A DNA stretch of 64,000 nt, taken from NCBI RefSeq assembly GCF_002979755.1, contig NZ_PCPP01000001.1, positions 2,760,665 to 2,824,664 of the forward strand, given 5' to 3'. Position 1 is the first letter of the stretch. Each line of letters starts with the position of its first letter. The translations under genes were made by a program, and so were the position numbers. The notes under the pieces were generated by a model. That model did not search any database. It had not been told where the DNA came from and saw only the letters and a program-made list of their open reading frames with translations. Source of the DNA: Chryseobacterium culicis. Lineage in GTDB: Bacteria; Bacteroidota; Bacteroidia; Flavobacteriales; Weeksellaceae. Of this stretch, positions 25,571-34,121 are shown piece after piece.

Positions 25571-26758
25571 ATGGGAATCTTAAAAAAAATAAAAAAGCAC
25601 TTCGAAAGAAAAGAAAAACTCAAAAACCTTCAGTCTAAGGATATAGTCAACATTAACCAGTATGACACTTCCCAAAAAACAATCCTGTTTGCTTCTAGAG
25701 ATTTCCCGGCCCATGATAAAGAATCCGGAGCCAACAGACTGAAAGAACTTATATTTATTTACAAAGAATTAGGATATAACTGCATATTATTTGCTCCCCA
25801 TATTTTTGAAGATAATTCTTATGTGAAATTTTACCAGCAGCACAATGTTATCGTTTATATAGAAAACAATAAGTATAAGAATATTTATGACTTCCTGTCT
25901 TCTTTTAAAAAGGTAGATTATGTTTGGTTCAATGGCCCTCTGGCTCTGAATCTTTTTTATAAAAAAATGAAATCCGTTTTACCTTCTGCCAAATTCATTT
26001 ATGACATGGTAGATATTCATTTTTTAAGGTTTAAAAGAGCGATCGAACTGGAGCCAACCCGTATTTCTTTGAAGAAAAATTACAAACACTTTTTCCGTCT
26101 GGAAACTGTTGTTGCCCCACAGCTGGATTATATTATTGCCATCTCTGACAAGGAAAAAGAGATTATGAGCCAGTATGCGGATAAAAATAAGATCATTACC
26201 ATATCTAATATTCATTATCCTAAAATTGATATTTCTGAAAGAAAAAATTTCAGTGAAAGTAAAGGAATTACCTTTATCGGATCTATCCATGAGCCGAATA
26301 TTGATGCAGTCAAGTTTTTATATGAAAAAATAATGCCCATTGTCTGGAAAACCAATCCTGAGCTGGAAGTAAGCATTATCGGAAATGTTGCAGAAAAGCT
26401 GGATCTTAAACTATATCCTAAGTTTAAATTTTTAGGTTTTGTGGAAAGCATTGAGGAGCATTTTATGAATTCGAAAATTATGGTAGCCCCTTTAAGATTT
26501 GGGGCTGGTGTTAAAGGAAAAATCGGACAAGCTTTTGAATACTTTTTCCCAGTGGTTACTACGGATATTGGTGCCGAAGGGATGAAGCTTACCGATAAAA
26601 AGAATGTTCTCATTGCTAACGATGAAAATAGTTTTGCAGAAGCAATTATTCAGCTGAATAATAATGAAGAGCTTTGGAATATTTTAAGCAAAAATTCCGT
26701 AGACAGTCTGAGAGCATTTTCACCTGAAGAAGTAAAAGAAAAACTTAAAACATTATAA
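25571..26758 (+). CDS. Family 4-type glycosyltransferase
   Basis: 395 residues. The N-terminal ~25 residues are very basic and amphipathic, probably a membrane contact. The GT-B body includes LFASRDFPAHDKESGANR, a KFIYDMVDIHF segment, GITFIGSIHEPNIDAV and the GT4 donor site MVAPLRFGAGVKGKIGQAF then FPVVTTDIGAEGM. Members add hexoses from nucleotide sugars. Four bases separate it from each neighbour. Confidence 0.85.
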   Translation: MGILKKIKKHFERKEKLKNLQSKDIVNINQYDTSQKTILFASRDFPAHDKESGANRLKELIFIYKELGYNCILFAPHIFEDNSYVKFYQQHNVIVYIENNKYKNIYDFLSSFKKVDYVWFNGPLALNLFYKKMKSVLPSAKFIYDMVDIHFLRFKRAIELEPTRISLKKNYKHFFRLETVVAPQLDYIIAISDKEKEIMSQYADKNKIITISNIHYPKIDISERKNFSESKGITFIGSIHEPNIDAVKFLYEKIMPIVWKTNPELEVSIIGNVAEKLDLKLYPKFKFLGFVESIEEHFMNSKIMVAPLRFGAGVKGKIGQAFEYFFPVVTTDIGAEGMKLTDKKNVLIANDENSFAEAIIQLNNNEELWNILSKNSVDSLRAFSPEEVKEKLKTL

Positions 26759-26761
26759 AAC

Positions 26762-28003
26762 ATGTCATTAAGCGTAAACTATCACGGTTTTTTTGATGGA
26801 AATTTTGGCATTGCAGAGGCCACAAGGCTTAATGCTGCTGCCATGGAAAATGCAGGGATTAAAGTAAACCGCATCAGCTATTCAAGTGATACTCTTGAAA
26901 AATCTAAAAGCGACACACCATCAGATGCCTTAATTAATATTTTTCACATTAACAGTAATGTGACTCACGAATTTTTCTCAAAAAATCAGGATATCAATCT
27001 TGCAGGTCATTACAACATTGTATATTGGGCCTGGGAATTTCCCGAAGTTTCGGATAAAACGGTTGAGTTTCTGAATATTTTTGATGAATTATGGGTTCCT
27101 AGTGACTTTTGTGTCAATATTTTCACAAAATATACGGGAATTCCTGTGATGAGATTTTCTCATCCTATTCAAAAGCTGGCTCCTTCTGATGAATTTAATT
27201 TTGAAGAATATAATATTAAGCCTGGCTCAAAGGTATATATTACCATTTTTGATTCTTTAAGTACAACGATCAGAAAAAACCCTGAAGCGACTATTGAAGC
27301 GTTTATTAATGTCTTTAAAGATGATCCTGAAAGTGTTTTAATTGTCAAGACCCATAATCTCGACAGAAGTAAGGATGCACAAAAAGTAGTGGAAAAATAT
27401 GCAGGCATTTCGAATATTATCATTATTGATGAACATTTCTCGAAAGAAAAGCTGCATTCCCTTATTCAGAAATCTGATGTTCTGATCTCGCTGCATGGTT
27501 CCGAAGGATTTGGCCTTACAATGGCTGAAGCGATGTCTTACGGGAAAATTGTTGTTGGAACAGGATACTCCGGAAATCTGGATTTTATGAATGTGAACAA
27601 CAGCTTCCTTGTTCAGTATAGTTTTATTAAAACTTCCAATACAAAAGGATTAATTGCTGAAGGCCTCACTTTGGCAAAACCTGATTTGCAGGATGCTACC
27701 CAAAAGCTTTTGTATATAAAAAACAATTTCGGGTCTTTACACGCTGTTAAAGAAAGTGCAGAGGCTCAGATCAGAGATCATTTTTCTCTTGAATCTATAG
27801 GAAATCTGCTTCAAATACGATTGTCTTTTATCGACCAGATGGATAAAAAAGAAAGCAGCACAGAAAATAGTGTAGGAAATGTATTCTATCTTGCTGAAAT
27901 AGACCGATTGAGTGGCAGAGTGAATTACCTGGAAAAAACACTCTACAATAAAATCAGGAAAAAAGTAAATATCTTTTTAAAGAAAGTTAAAGGTAAAAAA
28001 TAA
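26762..28003 (+). CDS. Family 4-type glycosyltransferase, twin of 28054-29319
   Basis: 413 residues. Opens NYHGFFDGNFGIAEATRLN, shared with the convergent gene that follows (GEFGIAEATRLN). GT-B features are a VYWAWEFPEVS segment and the C-terminal donor site SLHGSEGFGLTMAEAMSYGK then GYSGNLDFMN. The last ~50 residues are a basic tail after LSGRVNYLEKTL, perhaps a short coiled coil or membrane contact. Last gene of the + strand operon, closed by a shared terminator. Confidence 0.85.
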   Translation: MSLSVNYHGFFDGNFGIAEATRLNAAAMENAGIKVNRISYSSDTLEKSKSDTPSDALINIFHINSNVTHEFFSKNQDINLAGHYNIVYWAWEFPEVSDKTVEFLNIFDELWVPSDFCVNIFTKYTGIPVMRFSHPIQKLAPSDEFNFEEYNIKPGSKVYITIFDSLSTTIRKNPEATIEAFINVFKDDPESVLIVKTHNLDRSKDAQKVVEKYAGISNIIIIDEHFSKEKLHSLIQKSDVLISLHGSEGFGLTMAEAMSYGKIVVGTGYSGNLDFMNVNNSFLVQYSFIKTSNTKGLIAEGLTLAKPDLQDATQKLLYIKNNFGSLHAVKESAEAQIRDHFSLESIGNLLQIRLSFIDQMDKKESSTENSVGNVFYLAEIDRLSGRVNYLEKTLYNKIRKKVNIFLKKVKGKK

Positions 28004-28039
28004 AAAGAGCGATGGATTTATCTGGATCCATCGCTCTTT
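28004..28039. terminator. Bidirectional terminator between twin glycosyltransferases
   Basis: A perfect 14-bp stem AAAGAGCGATGGAT / ATCCATCGCTCTTT with an 8-base loop and T/A tracts on both sides. Confidence 0.92.
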
Positions 28040-28053
28040 AATTTTATTATCAA

Positions 28054-29319
28054 TTATTTCTTTTGTTTTCTATTTCTTAAATACATTTTGACACCATATA
28101 TCCACTGAATGGGTTTGCTTTTTTTATAAATTCTAAGGTCTTTTTTCAGAAATAAACTATCGGCATATAATTTTATTAATGCAGATCTGCTTTGCTGAAT
28201 TTTACCTCCCGAAATAAGCTCTTCAGATCTTTCCCTGATCAATTTCCCTACTCCTTCAAGAGAGAAATCATGAGTGATTGTTTTGCGTGCATTCTCAGAT
28301 TTCACTTTGACATCTTCCCCACCCTGATATATTTTTTTCAGATATTCAGAAGCTTTTTCCAGTGAAGGTTCAGACCAGATGGTATTAGAATCATAATTAA
28401 GGTCGTCTGAACCGTAAGAAACTTTTTCTGCAATTACGAGAAAACTGTTTTCAGAATTCATAAACTCCAGATTTCCGGAATACGCGGTAGCAATAACAGG
28501 CTTCCCAAAATACATGGCCTCAGCCATTGTCAGTCCAAAACCTTCAGATCTGTGAAGAGAAATATAGCTGTCACAGTTACTGATCACATAGTTCAGTGCA
28601 TTTTTATCAAAAATCTTTTCTACTACTTTAATCTTCACCGAGTCACCGATTGCCTCTTTTATCTGTTGTTTTTCTAAAGAAAATTTATCTGATTTAGAGG
28701 TTTTAACGGTTAAAAAAGCATTATTGTCTTTTCCGTCAAATGTTTCTCTGAAAACCTTAATCAGGTTGAGTACATTCTTCCGCTGTATGGAACTGTTATA
28801 ATCAAAGATGAATAAAAAATTAAAGTAATCTTCGTTATAAAAATTCAAAGCATCAGGATCTTGCGTCTCTTTCAGGTGAATATCAATCGGATGTGGAATT
28901 ACTTTTACGGGAGATGCTATATATTTTTCAATACATTTTTTACAATATTCTGAAGGGGTCCAGACTTCATCGAAAAGATTAATATTCAGAAGGTAATCCT
29001 CAGGAATAGTCTCTGATTCCCAGGCCATATAAAGAATATTATATTTTCTTTCAAAAAAAGAATAGTCAAAATATTCGAAGAAATTTGAAATTTCCGAAAC
29101 AGAGGGTGAAACCTGAATTAAATTAATAGGATATTCTGCTTTATTGGAAAACTGAGTAAACGTCTGGTCATTATTGTTATGATTGGTTCTCACATCATAG
29201 TTGATCAGACTGATAGGCATGCCTGCGCTCTGTATGGCCTTACAATTGAGCCTTGTGGCTTCCGCAATACCAAATTCACCATTAATAAATCCAAAAACGT
29301 TAATTCCTAAATCTGTCAT
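28054..29319 (-). CDS. Family 4-type glycosyltransferase, twin of 26762-28003
   Basis: 421 residues. The opening INVFGFINGEFGIAEATRLN and the donor region SLHRSEGFGLTMAEAMYFGK then AYSGNLEFMN are near copies of those in the convergent neighbour, so the two are paralogues in opposite orientation. Differences are concentrated in the middle (acceptor side), suggesting related but distinct linkages. Last gene of a three-gene operon running from 30799 down. Confidence 0.85.
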   Translation of the reverse strand: MTDLGINVFGFINGEFGIAEATRLNCKAIQSAGMPISLINYDVRTNHNNNDQTFTQFSNKAEYPINLIQVSPSVSEISNFFEYFDYSFFERKYNILYMAWESETIPEDYLLNINLFDEVWTPSEYCKKCIEKYIASPVKVIPHPIDIHLKETQDPDALNFYNEDYFNFLFIFDYNSSIQRKNVLNLIKVFRETFDGKDNNAFLTVKTSKSDKFSLEKQQIKEAIGDSVKIKVVEKIFDKNALNYVISNCDSYISLHRSEGFGLTMAEAMYFGKPVIATAYSGNLEFMNSENSFLVIAEKVSYGSDDLNYDSNTIWSEPSLEKASEYLKKIYQGGEDVKVKSENARKTITHDFSLEGVGKLIRERSEELISGGKIQQSRSALIKLYADSLFLKKDLRIYKKSKPIQWIYGVKMYLRNRKQKK

Positions 29320-29344
29320 TTTTATTTTCTAATAATTCAAATAA

Positions 29345-29998
29345 TTAATCTTCCAATGTTTCATAAAAACTATTCTGTTTTTTTTGCTTCTCGAAATTCT
29401 TTTTATGAATCAATGACAGTTCATATTTTGCAGGAATTTCCGTAAAGTTTTTATTTCCAAATAAAACTTCATGCACTTTATTTTTCCAGAAGATCTTTTT
29501 ATTATTCTTTACAATTCTCGCCTGATAATCAGGGAAATTGATATAGCCTTCTTTATTCATATTCCAGCCTAGTTGCTGTACATATTCTTCTGTAATTCCC
29601 TCTACAGTATTGATTCGGGGAACGTAGAATACCTCAACACTTCTTTCCTTTTTAAGATAAGGTTTCAATGTTTTGATAAAATGCTCAGTAGGGTATTCAT
29701 CTGCATCAATCTGGAACAGATACTGGCCGTTTGCCTTTTCAATTAATCTGTTTTTGAAGGTTGCAAAATCTCCATCCAGTCTTGCCTCAAGTTTTACAAT
29801 ATTATTGTAATGAGCAAGCAGCTCTGTCACTTCTTTATTTTTATTGGTAATATCCTGCAGAACAATGATCTCATCATTCTGACCGATCAAAGGAATAAGA
29901 ATATCTAATAATTTTTTAAGTTCCTGAGCTTCATCATTGACGGTGATTCCGTAAGAAACAGTTACAAATTTACTGGAAAAGCGTGAAAGTAAGCTCAT
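29345..29998 (-). CDS. Family 2 glycosyltransferase
   Basis: 217 residues. GT-A features: VSYGITVNDEAQELKKLL, EIIVLQDITNK, DGDFATFKNRLIEKANG and the metal site QIDADEYPTE, followed by a WKNKVHEVLFG segment resembling the VHE motif of WaaE-like enzymes. Three bases separate it from the upstream gene. Sugar unknown. Confidence 0.82.
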   Translation of the reverse strand: MSLLSRFSSKFVTVSYGITVNDEAQELKKLLDILIPLIGQNDEIIVLQDITNKNKEVTELLAHYNNIVKLEARLDGDFATFKNRLIEKANGQYLFQIDADEYPTEHFIKTLKPYLKKERSVEVFYVPRINTVEGITEEYVQQLGWNMNKEGYINFPDYQARIVKNNKKIFWKNKVHEVLFGNKNFTEIPAKYELSLIHKKNFEKQKKQNSFYETLED

Positions 29999-30001
29999 AA
30001 T

Positions 30002-30799
30002 TTAATTGTAGATTATAGGATAGTTGCCAGAAAAGTGGGTAAAGTAATTTTCGGCAATGATTTGTTTTACGTAATTTTTATACTTCCTTGTAGGATAAAA
30101 ACAGCTTCCTGTTTTTTTATAATAATATTTCCTGAAAAATTCCGGAAGTTTTTTCTCATCATTTTCTACTTCCTTCCCTTTCTCTGTTCCTTTTATTTTA
30201 TATAAAACCTGAACATTGAATGCAGGTGGTAAAGCTTCAAACCAATTATTAATCTGTGAAAAATAAGCAAATGGTGTTTCTTCAAAGCTGTTCAGCTCCC
30301 CTTGATTATGATCTGAAAAATAGTATTCTTTAAAGATATCTGCTACTTTCTTCGGTCTGAAAATAAATACTCCTCCATTGATACTTCCCTGCAATAAGGG
30401 ATTGGCTTCAAAATGTCGGTCAGTAAAATACATTTCACTGGTCTCTTCCAGTATTCTTGGAATATGTCCCCAGGTTTTGTTGAATTCTTCAGTTCCTCTT
30501 GGATCCAGAATTGCCCCGAAATATTTGTCTTCCGGAAGATAATCAAAAACGGAGGGTGCTTTATCGGAAATAATAATATCAAGATCCATAAAAAGAACCA
30601 TATCATAATCTCTTGTTTCTGAAGGAATCAGCAGTTTTTGAGCCAGAAGCGGACGATGAAACTGATCATCCATAGGTTTATCAATAATCTTTAAATCTGC
30701 TCCACATTTTTTAGCATAATTTTCAAACGTTGCCTTATTTTTATTGTACATTTTCCAGTACTTATCCCCTACAATAAAAAAACATATTGCTTTTCTCAT
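30002..30799 (-). CDS. Nucleotide-diphospho-sugar transferase (GT8-like)
   Basis: 265 residues. Starts AICFFIVGDKYWKMYNK and has the DxD-type metal site LFMDLDIIISDKAP, then SINGGVFIFRPKK, the pattern of GT8-like retaining transferases where NGG sits by the donor. The C-terminus ends HFSGNYPIIYN, with a metal-binding-like His. First gene of the minus-strand glycosyltransferase operon, with its own promoter. Exact family is uncertain; no donor can be assigned. Confidence 0.75.
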   Translation of the reverse strand: MRKAICFFIVGDKYWKMYNKNKATFENYAKKCGADLKIIDKPMDDQFHRPLLAQKLLIPSETRDYDMVLFMDLDIIISDKAPSVFDYLPEDKYFGAILDPRGTEEFNKTWGHIPRILEETSEMYFTDRHFEANPLLQGSINGGVFIFRPKKVADIFKEYYFSDHNQGELNSFEETPFAYFSQINNWFEALPPAFNVQVLYKIKGTEKGKEVENDEKKLPEFFRKYYYKKTGSCFYPTRKYKNYVKQIIAENYFTHFSGNYPIIYN

Positions 30800-30822
30800 T
30801 GATAAACTAAATTTATAAGGTA

Positions 30823-30830
30823 CAAAAATA
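30823..30830 (-). promoter_or_regulatory. -7 element of the minus-strand glycosyltransferase operon
   Basis: TATTTTTG on the minus strand, 23 bases before the ATG at 30799. Confidence 0.6.
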
Positions 30831-30929
30831 CATTTTTAATAATAAGACTCCCCGAAATATTCTTTCAGTATTTCTCCTATCAATGAAAATATTTCACGAA
30901 TATTCATTTTTACTCTTCAGCATATAAAA

Positions 30930-30951
30930 AACCGCCTCATATCTGAGACGG
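30930..30951 (-). terminator. Terminator after the first MACPF gene
   Basis: On the minus strand GCCGTCTC pairs with GAGGCGGT (two G-U pairs), followed by six Ts. Confidence 0.75.
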
Positions 30952-30980
30952 CTTCTTTGCTGTAAAAATATCAATATTTA

Positions 30981-32378
30981 TTAGTAATAAGCATAAAAAG
31001 GAATACCCTCTGCAACATACTTATTAGGCGTTCCCGGATAGGTACTGTAGTAATGATCTCTTTCACTTCCGCTATAGAACTGATAAATAGGTCTCTGTGT
31101 ACTATCCATCGTGGCATAGAACGCAATTCCTTCATATGCATAATTCCAAGGTGTACCCTGATAAGTAGAATAGTAATGATCCTTGTCATTTGCACTATAG
31201 AACTGATATACAGGGACTGTATTCGGTGCTTTATAGCTATATGCTTTAAACTGCTCTCCCTCCGCCTGATAGGTATTAGGAGTTCCAGACCATGTAGAAA
31301 GAAGATGATCTCTTTCTGAACCACTATAGAATCCATAAATCGGAACCGGGATATAATCCAACATTACTTTATTATCAATCAGGTACTGAATTACGTATGA
31401 TTTAAGTTCTGCTTTTTTAACAGGATCTTTCACAAGATCAAAAATAAATACCAATCCATTATTTCCAAAATCTACTAATACTGAATTATTTGGTGTAGAA
31501 CTGTTTTGCCAGTTTGCGATATTGATCTTCGGAGTGTTCTGGTCAAGATTCAGCTCTCCAATAAGACCTTTGGAAGGATCTCCCCCTCTTGTTCTGTATG
31601 ATAGTTTTTTAGAAAAATTCATGGAAGATTCTGAAGTATTGACATCATTCTGAACTTCAACATCAAAAATTTTAGACATTCCTAATTTTATCCCCACTCT
31701 TGCAGCACGGTCACGGCTTTCATTTCTTGTTTCTGACTGGAATATGATATCCATTTTTGCGCCCGTATAGATATCAACCATTACGTGAGTTCCGTAGTCC
31801 TGTACAATTTGTTGTGATGATTTCGTTTGTAAATCCTGAGCAAACTCCGGCGTAATATAATCCGCTAACATATCTGTTGTGGCATTAAATCTTAATCTTT
31901 TCTGCTTGATTAAAAGATTGTAGCTGCCATAGATATATTTTGCATCAAATTTATGATTGGTGGTAATTGCAGAATTAAATCCTACTGAAAGCGTTTTTTT
32001 GAATAAAGGAATTCCTGCAGTAACATCTACTTTGGTAGACACCATTTTGGAATAAGTTTCCGCATTCTCTCCATATTCTTCAACGTACTCCTGAGTGTTG
32101 GGATTTTCAGAAACCAGCCTTGCCGTCTGCTCAGCTTTGAAACGATCAATATCAACAACTTTAAATCCTGCAGAATTGGCATTCGCATATTCGCCTGCAG
32201 CATTGTAGCCGTGTCCAAGCACATCATAAATTCCGTCTCCTGCAAATTTGGCTGCTGATAATCGGCTGTTTTTAGCAGAACTTCCAGGAGTTCCTTCGCT
32301 ATTCAGTTCTTCCGTAGAACATGAACTCATACAAAGCATCAGTAAGCTACTGAAGCAAAATAACATTTGTTTTTTCAT
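30981..32378 (-). CDS. MACPF (perforin-like) lipoprotein A with YxFYS repeat modules
   Basis: 465 residues. Signal peptide with lipobox MSSC (Cys20), so probably an outer-membrane or surface lipoprotein. Residues ~40-340 are a MACPF domain with the signature YGTHVMVDIYTGAKM (Tyr195-His198) and flanking SYNLLIKQKRLRF. The last ~120 residues are three repeats, each with IYxFYSGSERDHYYSTY, then GTPxxY and EGIPFYAY; they resemble the repeats called DUF5648. MACPF proteins form membrane pores; in Bacteroidales, relatives (BSAPs) kill related strains. No immunity gene is adjacent. The MACPF half is nearly the same as that of the upstream gene, the C-terminal modules are not. The killing role is inferred. 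Confidence 0.85.
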   Translation of the reverse strand: MKKQMLFCFSSLLMLCMSSCSTEELNSEGTPGSSAKNSRLSAAKFAGDGIYDVLGHGYNAAGEYANANSAGFKVVDIDRFKAEQTARLVSENPNTQEYVEEYGENAETYSKMVSTKVDVTAGIPLFKKTLSVGFNSAITTNHKFDAKYIYGSYNLLIKQKRLRFNATTDMLADYITPEFAQDLQTKSSQQIVQDYGTHVMVDIYTGAKMDIIFQSETRNESRDRAARVGIKLGMSKIFDVEVQNDVNTSESSMNFSKKLSYRTRGGDPSKGLIGELNLDQNTPKINIANWQNSSTPNNSVLVDFGNNGLVFIFDLVKDPVKKAELKSYVIQYLIDNKVMLDYIPVPIYGFYSGSERDHLLSTWSGTPNTYQAEGEQFKAYSYKAPNTVPVYQFYSANDKDHYYSTYQGTPWNYAYEGIAFYATMDSTQRPIYQFYSGSERDHYYSTYPGTPNKYVAEGIPFYAYY

Positions 32379-32398
32379 GGGTTATTTAAAAGTTTTTG

Positions 32399-32406
32399 CA
32401 AATATA
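32399..32406 (-). promoter_or_regulatory. -7 element of MACPF gene A
   Basis: TATATTTG on the minus strand, 20 bases before the ATG at 32378. The same octamer at nearly the same distance precedes MACPF gene B. Confidence 0.6.
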
Positions 32407-32593
32407 ATATTCAACAATGAGTGAAAAAATAGTTACACAATGATATATATCATTATAAAGTGAATATAATAAGTATTTAAAAATCAATCAATAAACAGTC
32501 TAACCATCATTAATAAAGGAATTAATTATTCATAAACAAATATCCCTGTCAACTTCACAACACTCACGTCTACTGTATTTAATTTCAAATAAA

Positions 32594-32622
32594 AAGCGAA
32601 GCCAGAATATCTGACTTCACTT
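32594..32622 (-). terminator. Terminator after MACPF gene B
   Basis: On the minus strand AAGTGAAGTCAGA pairs with TCTGGCTTCGCTT (two G-U pairs) around a TAT loop, followed by Ts. It shows that the two MACPF genes are separate transcription units. Confidence 0.8.
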
Positions 32623-32660
32623 CAATGTATAACCAAATTGATTTATATAAATCCAAAAAA

Positions 32661-34091
32661 TTAATTAGCTGGAATATAGAAAGCGATACCTTCTCTGGTA
32701 TTCCAATAGCTCACAGGGCCTAAATTAGGGGACACTGAAAGATAATGATCTGATCCATTCTTAGCTTTATAGCTGTATACAGGAATCCTTCCAGCTCCAG
32801 GATCTTTATAAGCATAAAATGCTACCCCCATATAAATATTCCAATAAGAAGAGGGTTGTAATGTGCTTGCCTGCGTAAAGTAATGATCTGCTCCTGAAGT
32901 ACTTTTATAGCAGTAAATAGGAACTGTATTTGGTGCTTTATACTGAAACACTTTAAATGTAGGTCCTTCATTTGTCCAGTAAGAAGATGGCTGAAGGTTT
33001 GTATTAAACGTAAAGTAATGATTACTGTCTGGTTGGTTTTGGTAACCATATAACATTGTTGTATTATACTCCAGTGAAATCTGGTTATCAATCAAATACT
33101 GATCTACGTAAGCCTTAAGCTGTGCTTTTTTTGCAGCATCTTTTACAAGGTTGTAGATAAGAACAAGGCCATTGTTTCCAAATTCCACCAACACCGAATT
33201 GTTAGGGGTAGAACTATTTTGCCAGTTTGCGATATTAACTTTTGAAGTAGTCTGATCAAGATTCACTTCTCCTACCAAACCTTTTGAAGGATCTCCCCCT
33301 CTTGTTCTGTAGGATAATTTTCTAGAGTAATTCATTGATGATTCTGATGTATTGACCTCATTCTGCACATCAACGTCAAAAATTTTAAGCATTCCGATTT
33401 TTACCCCAATTCTTGCAGCACGGTCACGGCTTTCGTTAGTGGTTTCAGACTGGAACATAATATCCATTTTAGCTCCTGTATAAATATCAACCATTACGTG
33501 AGTTCCGTAGTCCTGTACAATCTGCTGTGGAGTTTTTGTCTGCAAGTCCTGTGCAAATTCCGGAGTTACGTAATCTGCCAGCATATCTGTTGTAGCATTG
33601 AATCTTAATCTTTTCTGCTTGATTAAAAGATTGTAGCTACCATAAATATATTTTGCATCAAATTTATGATTGGTAGTAACTGCTGAATTAAAACCTACTG
33701 ATAATGTTTTTTTGAATAAAGGAATTCCCGCAGTAGCATCTACTTTGGTAGAAACCATTTTAGAATAGGTTTCCGCATTCTCCCCATATTCTTCAATATA
33801 CTGTTGGGTATTTGCATTTTCAGAAACTAATCTTGCTGCCTGCTCAGTCTTGAAGCGATCGATATCAATCACTTTAAATCCTGCAGAATTAGCATTGGCA
33901 TATTCCCCTGCTGCATCAAACCCATGCCCTAAGACATCGTAAATGCCATCTCCTGCAAATTTTGCTGCTGACAAACGACTGGTTTTTGCCTGACCATCAG
34001 GACTCACTTCATTATTCAGGTCTTCTGAAGAGCATGACCCCATGAAAAGCATCATCGCTGTACTGAAGCAAAATACAATTTGTTTTTTCAT
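32661..34091 (-). CDS. MACPF (perforin-like) lipoprotein B with diverged repeat modules
   Basis: 476 residues. Lipobox MGSC (Cys20) and a MACPF domain almost the same as in lipoprotein A through ~residue 340, including YGTHVMVDIYTGAKM at the same positions. The C-terminal ~130 residues again hold three modules but of another subtype: LYGYQNQPDSNHYFTF, IYCYKSTSGADHYFT and VYSYKAKNGSDHYLS, each followed by PSSYW or PVSYW and GVAFYAY/GIAFY. The spacing and DHY core are kept while most other positions differ. This is the pattern of a shared killing domain with exchanged target-binding modules. Own promoter and terminator. Target and activity not known. Confidence 0.85.
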   Translation of the reverse strand: MKKQIVFCFSTAMMLFMGSCSSEDLNNEVSPDGQAKTSRLSAAKFAGDGIYDVLGHGFDAAGEYANANSAGFKVIDIDRFKTEQAARLVSENANTQQYIEEYGENAETYSKMVSTKVDATAGIPLFKKTLSVGFNSAVTTNHKFDAKYIYGSYNLLIKQKRLRFNATTDMLADYVTPEFAQDLQTKTPQQIVQDYGTHVMVDIYTGAKMDIMFQSETTNESRDRAARIGVKIGMLKIFDVDVQNEVNTSESSMNYSRKLSYRTRGGDPSKGLVGEVNLDQTTSKVNIANWQNSSTPNNSVLVEFGNNGLVLIYNLVKDAAKKAQLKAYVDQYLIDNQISLEYNTTMLYGYQNQPDSNHYFTFNTNLQPSSYWTNEGPTFKVFQYKAPNTVPIYCYKSTSGADHYFTQASTLQPSSYWNIYMGVAFYAYKDPGAGRIPVYSYKAKNGSDHYLSVSPNLGPVSYWNTREGIAFYIPAN

Positions 34092-34113
34092 AGTATTGTT
34101 TTAAAATTCTCAA

Positions 34114-34121
34114 CAAATATA
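34114..34121 (-). promoter_or_regulatory. -7 element of MACPF gene B
   Basis: TATATTTG on the minus strand, 22 bases before the ATG at 34091. Confidence 0.6.

Noticed and set aside
22228..31000. A complete capsule or O-antigen locus
   Set aside because: Glycosyltransferases and a deacetylase are present but no flippase (Wzx), polymerase (Wzy), chain-length or export gene is seen, so I call it a glycan-modifying cluster only.
30981..34091. MACPF pair as part of a recent mobile element
   Set aside because: No transposase, integrase, terminal repeats or tRNA flank is visible; each gene has local-style promoters and terminators.
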